Source: Clostridia bacterium (GTDB taxonomy: Bacteria; Bacillota; Clostridia; Oscillospirales; Acutalibacteraceae). Taken from it: DNA of 61,317 bases. Below are positions 17,061 to 24,695 of the stretch, in pieces. Each line of letters opens with the position of its first letter. The stretch's first letter is position 1. The stretch is from NCBI GenBank assembly GCA_017395425.1, contig JAFPUM010000026.1:1-61317 (forward strand). The letters run 5' to 3'. The notes below the pieces were generated by a model, which had not been told where the DNA came from, did no database searches, and saw only the letters and a list, made by a program, of their open reading frames with translations. A program made the position numbers and the translations under genes.

Positions 17061-18191
17061 ATGAGTGATGAGGTGAGAAGAGGGTTTGTGCCGACCGACG
17101 CGGTGGATTTCGATGAGCCGAAGCTGGTTCTGCTGCGGCGGGCAGAGGATGATCTGCGCTCCCTGCTGGACCGGGGTTATCCGATGGAAGGCGCCGCCTC
17201 GCTGGTGGGCAATCATTACCAGTTGACCGCGCGGCAACGGCTGGCAATTGTGCGTGCGACTGCGTCGCATTCCCAATTGGCGGCGCGAAGAGAGCGCCTG
17301 CTGCCGGAAGAGACGGTGAGCCGGGAAATACTGATAGACGGGCTGAATGTAATCATCACACTGGAGACCGCGCTTTCCCGCAGCACGGTGTTTCGCTGTA
17401 TGGACGGCACCGTGCGGGATCTGGCAGCAGTGCGGGGGAGTTACCGTATTATCGGGCATACCCATACTGCCATACGGCTGCTGGGCGACTATCTCGAAGA
17501 AATCGGCGCGGCACATGTGACGGTTTATCTGGATGCGCCGGTATCCAATACCGGACGGCTGAAAACGCTGCTGGCGACCTGTTATGAACATCGGCGCTTT
17601 GAGACACATATCGAATTGGTGCCGAATGCGGATGCCATGCTGCGGGGCAAAGCGGATATTATCACGAGCGACGCGGTGCTGCTGGATCAATGCCAGAGCT
17701 GGCGCAACGCGGCGGCCGAGATTATCGCCAAGCGTATCCGGGAAGTCAGACCGGTGCCGCTGGACGAGCCCGTGCGATGTCCTGACGCGGCGGACGGGCG
17801 GATTTATGTGGCGGTCAAGGGCATTCTGGTCGAGGATGGGAAGGCGCTGATTGCCGAACGCTCCGACCGTCCGGGCTGGTGGGAATTCCCCGGCGGCACG
17901 ATGGAATTCGGGGAAAACACAGAACAAACGCTGGTGCGGGAGTTCCGCGAGGAAATGGGACTGTGTGTGGAACCAGCCAAATTGCTTTGTGAATACACGG
18001 TGCGTCTCAACCCGGCGTATCAGATTGTGGTGTTGACCTATCTCTGCCGGCGGACGCAGGCGGGAGAAGTGAAGCTTTCCTCCGAACACCTATCCTACCA
18101 ATGGGCGGATCGCGGCACCATGCGTGCGCTGCTCATGGCGGATATCCGGGACGCGCTGGATCGGAACAAATTATGGGATATCGTTCTTTAA
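17061..18191 (+). CDS. DUF434-DUF5616-Nudix hydrolase fusion
   Basis: Three parts are visible. Residues about 14-70 match DUF434 (DLRSLLDRGYPMEGAASLVG then NHYQL). About 85-225 match DUF5616, a PIN/NYN-like domain (IDGLNVIITLETAL, MDGTVRDL, YLDAPVSNTGRL, TSDAVLLDQC). About 250-376 is a Nudix domain with a perfect box starting at G278: GGTMEFGE...REFREEMGL. Nudix enzymes cleave NDP-X substrates such as oxidised nucleotides or RNA caps. The DUF434/DUF5616 pair usually forms a stand-alone protein, so the Nudix fusion suggests a nucleic-acid or nucleotide repair role. AAGGGAGGG lies 6 nt before ATG 17061. Confidence 0.8.
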   Translation: MSDEVRRGFVPTDAVDFDEPKLVLLRRAEDDLRSLLDRGYPMEGAASLVGNHYQLTARQRLAIVRATASHSQLAARRERLLPEETVSREILIDGLNVIITLETALSRSTVFRCMDGTVRDLAAVRGSYRIIGHTHTAIRLLGDYLEEIGAAHVTVYLDAPVSNTGRLKTLLATCYEHRRFETHIELVPNADAMLRGKADIITSDAVLLDQCQSWRNAAAEIIAKRIREVRPVPLDEPVRCPDAADGRIYVAVKGILVEDGKALIAERSDRPGWWEFPGGTMEFGENTEQTLVREFREEMGLCVEPAKLLCEYTVRLNPAYQIVVLTYLCRRTQAGEVKLSSEHLSYQWADRGTMRALLMADIRDALDRNKLWDIVL

Positions 18192-18211
18192 TAATGAAAG
18201 GTGTGTTACAT

Positions 18212-18430
18212 ATGACATTGGAAGGAATTCTGGGAGTCCTCATTTTCATTGTGCTGTTTCTGGGTGTGGCATATTTACTCCGGCTGTATTGGAGAATGCG
18301 CAGCGACAACGGGTACAATATGGGCAGAAATCATATGCACGATTTAGGGTTCAGCGATAAAGATATCGAGCAGGGACAGGACGACGAGGACGCGGATTTA
18401 TATATATTCCGCAAAAAGCACGGAAAGTGA
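18212..18430 (+). CDS. Small single-TM membrane protein
   Basis: The 72-residue ORF has a hydrophobic helix (residues about 5-25, GVLIFIVLFLGVAYLLRLYW) followed by a polar acidic tail ending in a basic KKHGK. A GAAAGG site lies 10 nt upstream. It sits between the Nudix fusion and the LuxE-like gene with short gaps, so it is probably part of the same transcript. No known family recognised. Confidence 0.6.
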   Translation: MTLEGILGVLIFIVLFLGVAYLLRLYWRMRSDNGYNMGRNHMHDLGFSDKDIEQGQDDEDADLYIFRKKHGK

Positions 18431-18439
18431 GCGGGCAGC

Positions 18440-19567
18440 ATGAAATGGATGAACCGATTGTTCCGCTATCCGTTCCCGTATGACACGGAAGGCACCGACC
18501 AACTCTTTCTTCGGGCGGTGCGGGAAAACTGCCGCTATCAATATCTCCATAACGCCAAATACCGCGCCATTCTCGACGGCAAAGGCTTTCACCCATCTAT
18601 GCTGCGGACGTATGATGACATTGCGGCGCTGCCGGTGATTCCCACGCCGGTGTTCAAGCACCGGGAGATGTACACCCTTCCGCCGCGCCGTATGCCGGTG
18701 AAGGCTACCTCATCGGGAACCGGCGGGGTTTTCAGCCGTGTGGGATTTACATGGGGGGATTTGTGCCGCGGACTGCCCATGGTGCTGCGGGTGGTGGGAC
18801 ATCGGCGTCTGTTTTCGCTCAGACCCGCCAATTATATTGTATTCGGCTACAAGCCGCACAGGAGCAATCACACCGCCGTCACGAAGACTGCCTTCGGCGC
18901 GACGCTTTTTACGCCGCAGCTGCACCGCACCTATGCGCTGCGTTATACTGACGGGCGTTATGTTCCCGATCTGGAAGGCGTGATACGGGCGATTCTGCGG
19001 TTTTCCCGTTCGCGGTTTCCGCTGCGGTTCATGGGATTTCCGTCCTATACCTATTTCGCGATGCGTATGCTGGATGAGAGAGGTATTTCGCTGCGACTGC
19101 CAAAAGGCTCCAAAATCATGCTTGGCGGCGGCTGGAAACAGTTTTACCGTGAAGCAGTGGACAAATCCGCCTTTTATGCCCTCGCTAAAAAGGTTTTCAA
19201 CATCGACGATTGCAATATTGTGGAATTTTTCGGAGCGGTGGAGCATCCGATTCTGTACTGCGACTGTCCGCGTCATCATTTTCATGTGCCGGTGTACGGT
19301 CGTGTCATCATCCGCGATGTCAATACACTGGCGCCGCTTCCTTACGGTCACATGGGACTGGTCAACCTCATTTCGCCGATGGTCATGGGTACGCCCATTC
19401 TCAGCGTGATGACGGATGACCTCGGTGTGCTGCGTGACGGTAAGGAATGCGGGTGCGGACTGACGTCGCCCTATCTGGAAATCATCGAGCGCGTGGGGCT
19501 GAAGGACATCAAAACCTGTGCAGCAGGGGCAGCGGACATACTCAGAGAAACGGGGGAAAGCGTATGA
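18440..19567 (+). CDS. LuxE-like acyl-protein synthetase (acyl-activating enzyme)
   Basis: This 375-residue protein resembles the LuxE/acyl-protein synthetase family of adenylate-forming enzymes. Segments include IPTPVFKHREM, KATSSGTGG (phosphate-binding loop), FFGAVEHPILYC and the late TDDLG. In luminous bacteria LuxE activates fatty acids and passes them to the LuxC reductase. Here it overlaps the LuxC-like gene by the ATGA tetranucleotide, so the two are translationally coupled and likely form a carboxylate-reducing pair making an aldehyde. No luciferase genes are present. The physiological substrate is unknown. Confidence 0.8.
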   Translation: MKWMNRLFRYPFPYDTEGTDQLFLRAVRENCRYQYLHNAKYRAILDGKGFHPSMLRTYDDIAALPVIPTPVFKHREMYTLPPRRMPVKATSSGTGGVFSRVGFTWGDLCRGLPMVLRVVGHRRLFSLRPANYIVFGYKPHRSNHTAVTKTAFGATLFTPQLHRTYALRYTDGRYVPDLEGVIRAILRFSRSRFPLRFMGFPSYTYFAMRMLDERGISLRLPKGSKIMLGGGWKQFYREAVDKSAFYALAKKVFNIDDCNIVEFFGAVEHPILYCDCPRHHFHVPVYGRVIIRDVNTLAPLPYGHMGLVNLISPMVMGTPILSVMTDDLGVLRDGKECGCGLTSPYLEIIERVGLKDIKTCAAGAADILRETGESV

Positions 19568-20904
19568 TTCTGGCGGATGGCGTGATTTTGGGTAGAGAAG
19601 AACAGTCCCGCCTTCTCGACGAATTGGAAGACCATATCAATAATACACGCGCACGGGAGCGGCTTGATACCGAAACCGTCATTGCGGCGATTGACCAGTT
19701 GGGCAGACGGCTGGCGGCAGGTGAATTTGACGGACTGATCGAAGCTGTGGGTCTGAGCGGCAAAATCGAGGAGCTGCGTTCCTTCACCCGTCTGCTCAGC
19801 CGGGATTATCTGAAACGCAAGGTGGATGCCGAACTGGGAACGGATTGGGATGTTCCCACCGTGAGCGAAGCGGCATTCGGGCTGAACGGGACGCAGACCC
19901 GCGCTGTGCCGCTGGGAACCCTGCTTCATGTGGCGGCGGGCAATATGGATTTTCTGCCCGCCTATACGGTGGTAGAGGGACTGCTTACCGGCAATGTCAA
20001 TCTGCTCAAGCTGCCGCAGGCGGATGGCGGCGCGACGATCTGGACGCTGCAGAAGCTCATTGGTATTGAGCCTCGTCTGCGGCATTTTATTTATGTTTTC
20101 GACACGCCTTCCGACGATGTGACGACGCTGCGGCGGCTGGCAGGGATGGCGGACGGCATCGTGGTGTGGGGCGGCGAAGGAGCGGTGACGGCGGCACGCA
20201 GTCTGGCGCCGCCCGGCGCCAAGCTGATCGAATGGGGACATCGTGTGAGCTTTGCCTATCTTTCAGGCGATTGGCGGGCGCAGACCCATCAGCTTACCGC
20301 GCTTGCCCACCATATTGTCAGAACCGAGCAGCTTTTGTGCAGCTCCTGTCAGACGATCTATCTGGATACCCGTGACATGACCGAAATCGAAAAATTCTGT
20401 GAAAATTTTCTGCCGATGCTGGAAGCGGCGCGTGAGGAACACCCGGTGGAAGATATCGGTGCCGCGGCAGCGATTACGCTGGAAAATCTGACGTCCGAAA
20501 TAGAAGCGATGATCACCGGCTCCGCAGCGGAACCATGCAGGAAGTATCGCGGAAAGCAGTGTGAACTGACCGCGTGTGAGGACAGTGAACTGACGGTGTC
20601 CCAGCTGTTCGGACGGGTATGGGTCAAGCGGCTGCCGGAAGAACAGCTTTTGCCGGTGCTGCGGCGGCAGAAAGGCTGCCTGCAAACGGCGGGACTGCTT
20701 TGCAACGAACGGAACCGCGAACGTCTGACCGACCTGCTGATTCGCTGCGGCATCAACCGTGTGACCACACCGGGCGGGATGTCCGATGTGATGATGGGAG
20801 AATCACATGACGGCGAGTATCCCCTTAGGCGGTATGTGCGGATGGTGAACATCGAAAGACCGGCGGGGGAAACCCGTATAACGGATCCATCGCTGAATTC
20901 ATAA
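19564..20904 (+). CDS. LuxC-like acyl-CoA/acyl-protein reductase
   Basis: The 446-residue protein belongs to the LuxC family (aldehyde-dehydrogenase fold, NADPH-dependent reduction of an acyl thioester to aldehyde). Visible marks are HVAAGNMDFLPAYTVVEGLL and NVNLLKLPQ in the cofactor domain, and RTEQLLCSSCQTIYLD, where a Cys would form the acyl intermediate. The start lies inside the LuxE-like stop codon (ATGA) with a GGGGGA site. The partner gene order LuxE-then-LuxC is reversed relative to the lux operon, in which luxC precedes luxE. Confidence 0.82.
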   Translation: MILADGVILGREEQSRLLDELEDHINNTRARERLDTETVIAAIDQLGRRLAAGEFDGLIEAVGLSGKIEELRSFTRLLSRDYLKRKVDAELGTDWDVPTVSEAAFGLNGTQTRAVPLGTLLHVAAGNMDFLPAYTVVEGLLTGNVNLLKLPQADGGATIWTLQKLIGIEPRLRHFIYVFDTPSDDVTTLRRLAGMADGIVVWGGEGAVTAARSLAPPGAKLIEWGHRVSFAYLSGDWRAQTHQLTALAHHIVRTEQLLCSSCQTIYLDTRDMTEIEKFCENFLPMLEAAREEHPVEDIGAAAAITLENLTSEIEAMITGSAAEPCRKYRGKQCELTACEDSELTVSQLFGRVWVKRLPEEQLLPVLRRQKGCLQTAGLLCNERNRERLTDLLIRCGINRVTTPGGMSDVMMGESHDGEYPLRRYVRMVNIERPAGETRITDPSLNS

Positions 20905-20922
20905 AATATTCATCATTCGGCA

Positions 20923-20951
20923 TTGCAAAATTCATGGAAACGCGCTATGAT
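20923..20951 (+). promoter_or_regulatory. Promoter for the CmpB-like gene
   Basis: TTGCAA (20923-20928) and TATGAT (20946-20951) with 17-bp spacing. Confidence 0.6.
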
Positions 20952-20984
20952 GGGGAATAATAAGGATTAGCGGGGTGTGATGGC

Positions 20985-21800
20985 TTGACAATCAATGAAA
21001 CGGTGATCTGTTTCTTTCTGTACAGCTTTCTGGGATGGGTGTATGAAACCGCGCTGGTGAGCATTCGCGAAAAACAATGGTCCAACCGGGGGTTTCTGAT
21101 CGGACCGATTTGTCCCATTTACGGATTCGGGGCATTGATTTTCATTTTGATCGGCACAGGACTCAATCTCTGGCTGACCTTTCTGGTTTGTATGGTGAGT
21201 TCGGCGGTGCTGGAATATGGCACGGCATATGCGCTGGAAAAATTTTTCCACGCGGCGTGGTGGGATTACAGCCGGATGCCGCTGAATGTCAACGGCTACA
21301 TCTGCCTGCCCGCGTCAATGTTTTTCGGTGCGGCGGGGGTGATGGTGTCCCACGGACTGCACCCGCTGGTGTATCCGCCGATTCAGGCGCTGCCCGACGT
21401 GACGCAGAATCTCATGGCGCTGCTGCTGACGGCAGTGGTTTCCGCCGACGCGACGCTGACGGTGGCAAGCCTGAGCGATTTCGTGCAGAAGATGAAAGCC
21501 TTTGAAACACGAGCCAATCAGGCGATTGCCGCCAAGTACGAGGAACTGGAAAGCTCCGTCAGCGGCAGGCTGGCGAATGTGAAGGCGCTGTCGCTTTCGT
21601 TAGCGATGAAGGACTGGATTATCGAGCAGGAATTCCAAAAAGCCAATTTCAAGCTGGATTGGCTGCAATCATCGGCGGTGCGCACCATCCGGCGGTTTAA
21701 GAGTGAGGGCGAACACAGTGAAAACAGCGGACGCGTGAAAGAGATGGTGCTTCGGCTGGTCAAAAAAGCCAGAGAAATCGAAAGAAACGCATTAAAATAA
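20985..21800 (+). CDS. CmpB-like membrane protein (putative ABC transporter permease family)
   Basis: The N-terminal half has four to five TM segments with the family marks FLGWVYETALVSI and NRGFLIGPICPIYGFGA, typical of ABC_trans_CmpB proteins. The C-terminal half (after about 165) is soluble and helical. The function of this family is not established despite its name. TTG at 20985 is the only suitable start; GGGGTG lies 7 nt upstream. It has its own promoter and leads a two-gene unit with the HD protein. Confidence 0.82.
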   Translation: MTINETVICFFLYSFLGWVYETALVSIREKQWSNRGFLIGPICPIYGFGALIFILIGTGLNLWLTFLVCMVSSAVLEYGTAYALEKFFHAAWWDYSRMPLNVNGYICLPASMFFGAAGVMVSHGLHPLVYPPIQALPDVTQNLMALLLTAVVSADATLTVASLSDFVQKMKAFETRANQAIAAKYEELESSVSGRLANVKALSLSLAMKDWIIEQEFQKANFKLDWLQSSAVRTIRRFKSEGEHSENSGRVKEMVLRLVKKAREIERNALK

Positions 21801-21827
21801 TCCATTGGAAAGGCAGGGAAAACAGGC

Positions 21828-22301
21828 ATGAAGATGAACGCGAACGATGAGCGCGGCATCCTGCAATATCTGAGGGGCGTGTCGGATACGGAGGAAGCAG
21901 CCCGTATGAAGGGGTTTGTGCAGCACGGACATATCTCGACCTATCAGCATGTGATGAACGTCGTGGAGATGAGCTGTCTGCTGGATCGGGCGCTGCATCT
22001 TCATTCCGACCGGAAAAGTCTGGTGCGCGGGGCGTTTCTGCATGATTTTTATCTCTATGACTGGCATGACCGCAGCGTTCACGCCAGACTCCACGGATTC
22101 CGTCACCCGCTGACTGCGCTGACCAACGCCAGAAAACGGTTTGTCCTTTCGCCCAAAGAAGAGAACATCATCGAGAGCCATATGTGGCCGCTGACGCTGA
22201 CCCATCTGCCGCGATGCCGTGAAGCCGTGGTGGTATGTCTGGCGGATAAGATCTGTGCCCTGTATGAAACGGTGCATCGCGACAAAGCGATGTTCCGGTG
22301 A
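21828..22301 (+). CDS. HD-domain phosphohydrolase
   Basis: The 157-residue protein shows HD-superfamily metal ligands in order: HGHISTYQHVMNV (His), GAFLHDFYLYDW (HD pair), FRHP and IESHMWPLT (further His), then LADKICAL (Asp). Family members hydrolyse phosphomonoesters or nucleotides; the substrate here is unknown. It follows the CmpB-like gene by 27 nt and is probably cotranscribed. Confidence 0.85.
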   Translation: MKMNANDERGILQYLRGVSDTEEAARMKGFVQHGHISTYQHVMNVVEMSCLLDRALHLHSDRKSLVRGAFLHDFYLYDWHDRSVHARLHGFRHPLTALTNARKRFVLSPKEENIIESHMWPLTLTHLPRCREAVVVCLADKICALYETVHRDKAMFR

Positions 22302-22331
22302 ATCTGTGAAATTCAACTGAATCAAAAGAAG

Positions 22332-22372
22332 TCCGTTAGAAATGTTTAGTCATTCTAACGGATTCTTTGTCT
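22332..22372 (+). terminator. Terminator after the HD gene
   Basis: TCCGTTAGAA (22332-22341) pairs with the TTCTAACGGA arm (22353-22362). The T tract (TTCTTTGTCTT) is imperfect. Confidence 0.6.
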
Positions 22373-22415
22373 TATTGTGTCAAAAAGAATGTGTGTATTT
22401 TATGAAAAAAACACC

Positions 22416-22444
22416 TTGCAAAAATCAATGGTTTGTGTTATCAT
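22416..22444 (+). promoter_or_regulatory. Promoter for recJ-rel
   Basis: TTGCAA (22416-22421) and TATCAT (22439-22444) separated by 17 bp. Confidence 0.6.
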
Positions 22445-22545
22445 AGTATATTATCACTCGGTTTCCGGAAAAGTCGGAAATCCGTTGTTTTTGTAGGATT
22501 TTTTACAGCATTACTTCACGAAGATGAAAAAGGGGGGTGAGTCCC

Positions 22546-24609
22546 ATGTCTTTTCGCCAGTGGCAGATTGCGGCGTCCAATAAGGCGTTATCGAAACAGA
22601 TTGCTCAACGTTTTGACATAGACGGCTTTACTGCGCACCTTCTTTCGTCGCGCGGTTTTGTCTCTGATGAGAATATCGTTGATATACTGGGGATCGATGA
22701 TGACTTTGCGGCATTCATTGATCCCTTTTCCATTATCGATATGGAGAAGGCGGTGACACGGATCCGACAGGCGATAGATGCGTTTGAGAGCATCGCGATA
22801 TACGGTGATTACGACGTGGACGGTGTCACTTCCACGGCGCTGCTGTATTCCTATCTGGAATCGGTGGGCGCGAATGTGACCTACTATATCCCCGACCGTG
22901 AGCGCGAAGGCTACGGCATGAACTGCGAAGCGATTGACCGCCTGCACGAAAGCGGCGTATCGCTGATTATCACGGTGGATAACGGCATCACCGCCGTCGA
23001 ACCCATTGCGCATGCCCGCGAATTGGGCATGGAGGTGGTAGTGACCGATCACCATATGGAGGGCGAACAGCTTCCCGACGCGGCGGCAGTGGTCAATCCC
23101 CACCGTCGCGGGAGCGAGTGTCCCTTTGCGGAGTATGCCGGTGTGGGCGTGGCATTTAAGCTGGTGTGCGCGCTGGAAGGCGACAGCATGTCTGTACTGG
23201 AAAACTGCGGCGATCTGATAGCGCTGGGTACGGTGGCCGACGTGGTGAGCCTGACGGGTGAAAACCGGCGGCTGGTGCGCCGGGGTCTGCGTATGCTGGC
23301 CAATACCGAGCGCATCGGTTTGCAGGCGCTGATGGAACTGGCATCACTGGGCGGCAAATCGGTGACCTCCACCAACGTGGCTTTTGTCATCGCGCCGAGA
23401 CTCAACGCGGCGGGACGTCTGGGCAGCGCGGAACGTGCGGTTCGGCTGCTAATTACCGATGACGAGGACGAAGCTGTGGCGATTGCAGAGGAACTCAACG
23501 ATGAAAACCGGGAGCGTCAGGCCATCGAACAGATGATTGCCGCGGATTTTGCCGGAATGGTGCGCGAGCGCCCTTCTCTGCTTTACGATCGGGTGCTGGT
23601 CATTGCGGGGAGGAACTGGAACCGCGGTGTGATGGGTATTTTTGCTTCCCGTCTCTGTGAGCGGTACGGCAAGCCCTGTATCATCATTTCCTATGATGAA
23701 ACACACGACGGGGTGGCAAAGGGATCCGGCAGAAGCATCGAGGGCTTTTCGCTCTATCACGCAATTGCGTCCTGCGGGGAATGGCTCACCGGCTACGGAG
23801 GTCATACGCTGGCGGCGGGACTGAGCCTGAAAACCGAGCATATCGAGGATTTTCGCCGTGCGATCAATGCCTATGCCGCACGGGAATATCCTAGGATGCC
23901 GGTGCCGGTGCTGAAAATCGACTGTCAATTGCCCCCTTCCGGCATTACACTCGCGCTTTGCGGGGCGCAGGAAGTACTGGAGCCGTTCGGGGCGGATAAT
24001 CCCGTTCCCGTGGTGGCCGTGATGGGGCTGCGGATTGTGGATATCTACGGTGCCGGCGGCGGAAAGCATCAGAAGCTGACGCTGGAACGGGGCGGCTGTG
24101 TCATGACCGCCATGAAGTTCGCCACGGCCAGTGAGGATTTTGCATACGAAGTGGGCGACGTGGTGGATCTGGCGGTCACGCTGGATAAGACCATTTACCG
24201 CGAACGCGAAAGCCTGACGGTAGTGGTGCGGGATATGCGGCTTTCCGAGACCCGTTTTCAGGAGATCAGTGACGGACGGTACTTTTTTGAATCGCTCATG
24301 CGGGGGGAAGAACTGCCGGAAGATGTACGCAGTCGGCTGCGTCCCACGCGCAGCGAGGCGGGAATGGTATATCGCACGGCAGTCAAGGGCTATCGCGGCA
24401 GCGAGGATGTGCTGGCGTGCCGTATGAAACGCCGAGGAATAGGCTTCGGAAAGCTGCTGACGGCGGTACAGATGCTTTCGGAAGGCGGATTTCTCACAGC
24501 GGAAAACGAAGGGGGCATCTGGCGCATCGAGGTGTGGGATTCATCCGCCCAAAAAATTGCCTTGGAGGAAACCCCTACCGCTAAACATATCGGTTATGTG
24601 AATGTATAA
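22546..24609 (+). CDS. recJ: Single-stranded-DNA-specific exonuclease RecJ
   Basis: RecJ degrades ssDNA 5' to 3' in recombination and repair. DHH-family motifs are present: YGDYDVDGVTSTALL with D88, ITVDNGI, VVTDHH (168-170) and VVNPHR, then the DHHA1 region with RGVMGIFASRL and GYGGHTLAAG, and a C-terminal OB-like domain. Its 687 residues are somewhat shorter than the B. subtilis type. ATG at 22546 has AGGGGGGTG about 6 nt upstream. It is followed by rel; the apt gene usual at this position in many Firmicutes is missing. Confidence 0.95.
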   Translation: MSFRQWQIAASNKALSKQIAQRFDIDGFTAHLLSSRGFVSDENIVDILGIDDDFAAFIDPFSIIDMEKAVTRIRQAIDAFESIAIYGDYDVDGVTSTALLYSYLESVGANVTYYIPDREREGYGMNCEAIDRLHESGVSLIITVDNGITAVEPIAHARELGMEVVVTDHHMEGEQLPDAAAVVNPHRRGSECPFAEYAGVGVAFKLVCALEGDSMSVLENCGDLIALGTVADVVSLTGENRRLVRRGLRMLANTERIGLQALMELASLGGKSVTSTNVAFVIAPRLNAAGRLGSAERAVRLLITDDEDEAVAIAEELNDENRERQAIEQMIAADFAGMVRERPSLLYDRVLVIAGRNWNRGVMGIFASRLCERYGKPCIIISYDETHDGVAKGSGRSIEGFSLYHAIASCGEWLTGYGGHTLAAGLSLKTEHIEDFRRAINAYAAREYPRMPVPVLKIDCQLPPSGITLALCGAQEVLEPFGADNPVPVVAVMGLRIVDIYGAGGGKHQKLTLERGGCVMTAMKFATASEDFAYEVGDVVDLAVTLDKTIYRERESLTVVVRDMRLSETRFQEISDGRYFFESLMRGEELPEDVRSRLRPTRSEAGMVYRTAVKGYRGSEDVLACRMKRRGIGFGKLLTAVQMLSEGGFLTAENEGGIWRIEVWDSSAQKIALEETPTAKHIGYVNV

Positions 24610-24695
24610 TAAGAATTGCTATGCTGTTATTTTTGATGAGATACCATTGAAATATAGAAGAGGAAGAAGAATCGGTTTTTTGAGGAGGGAAACCT

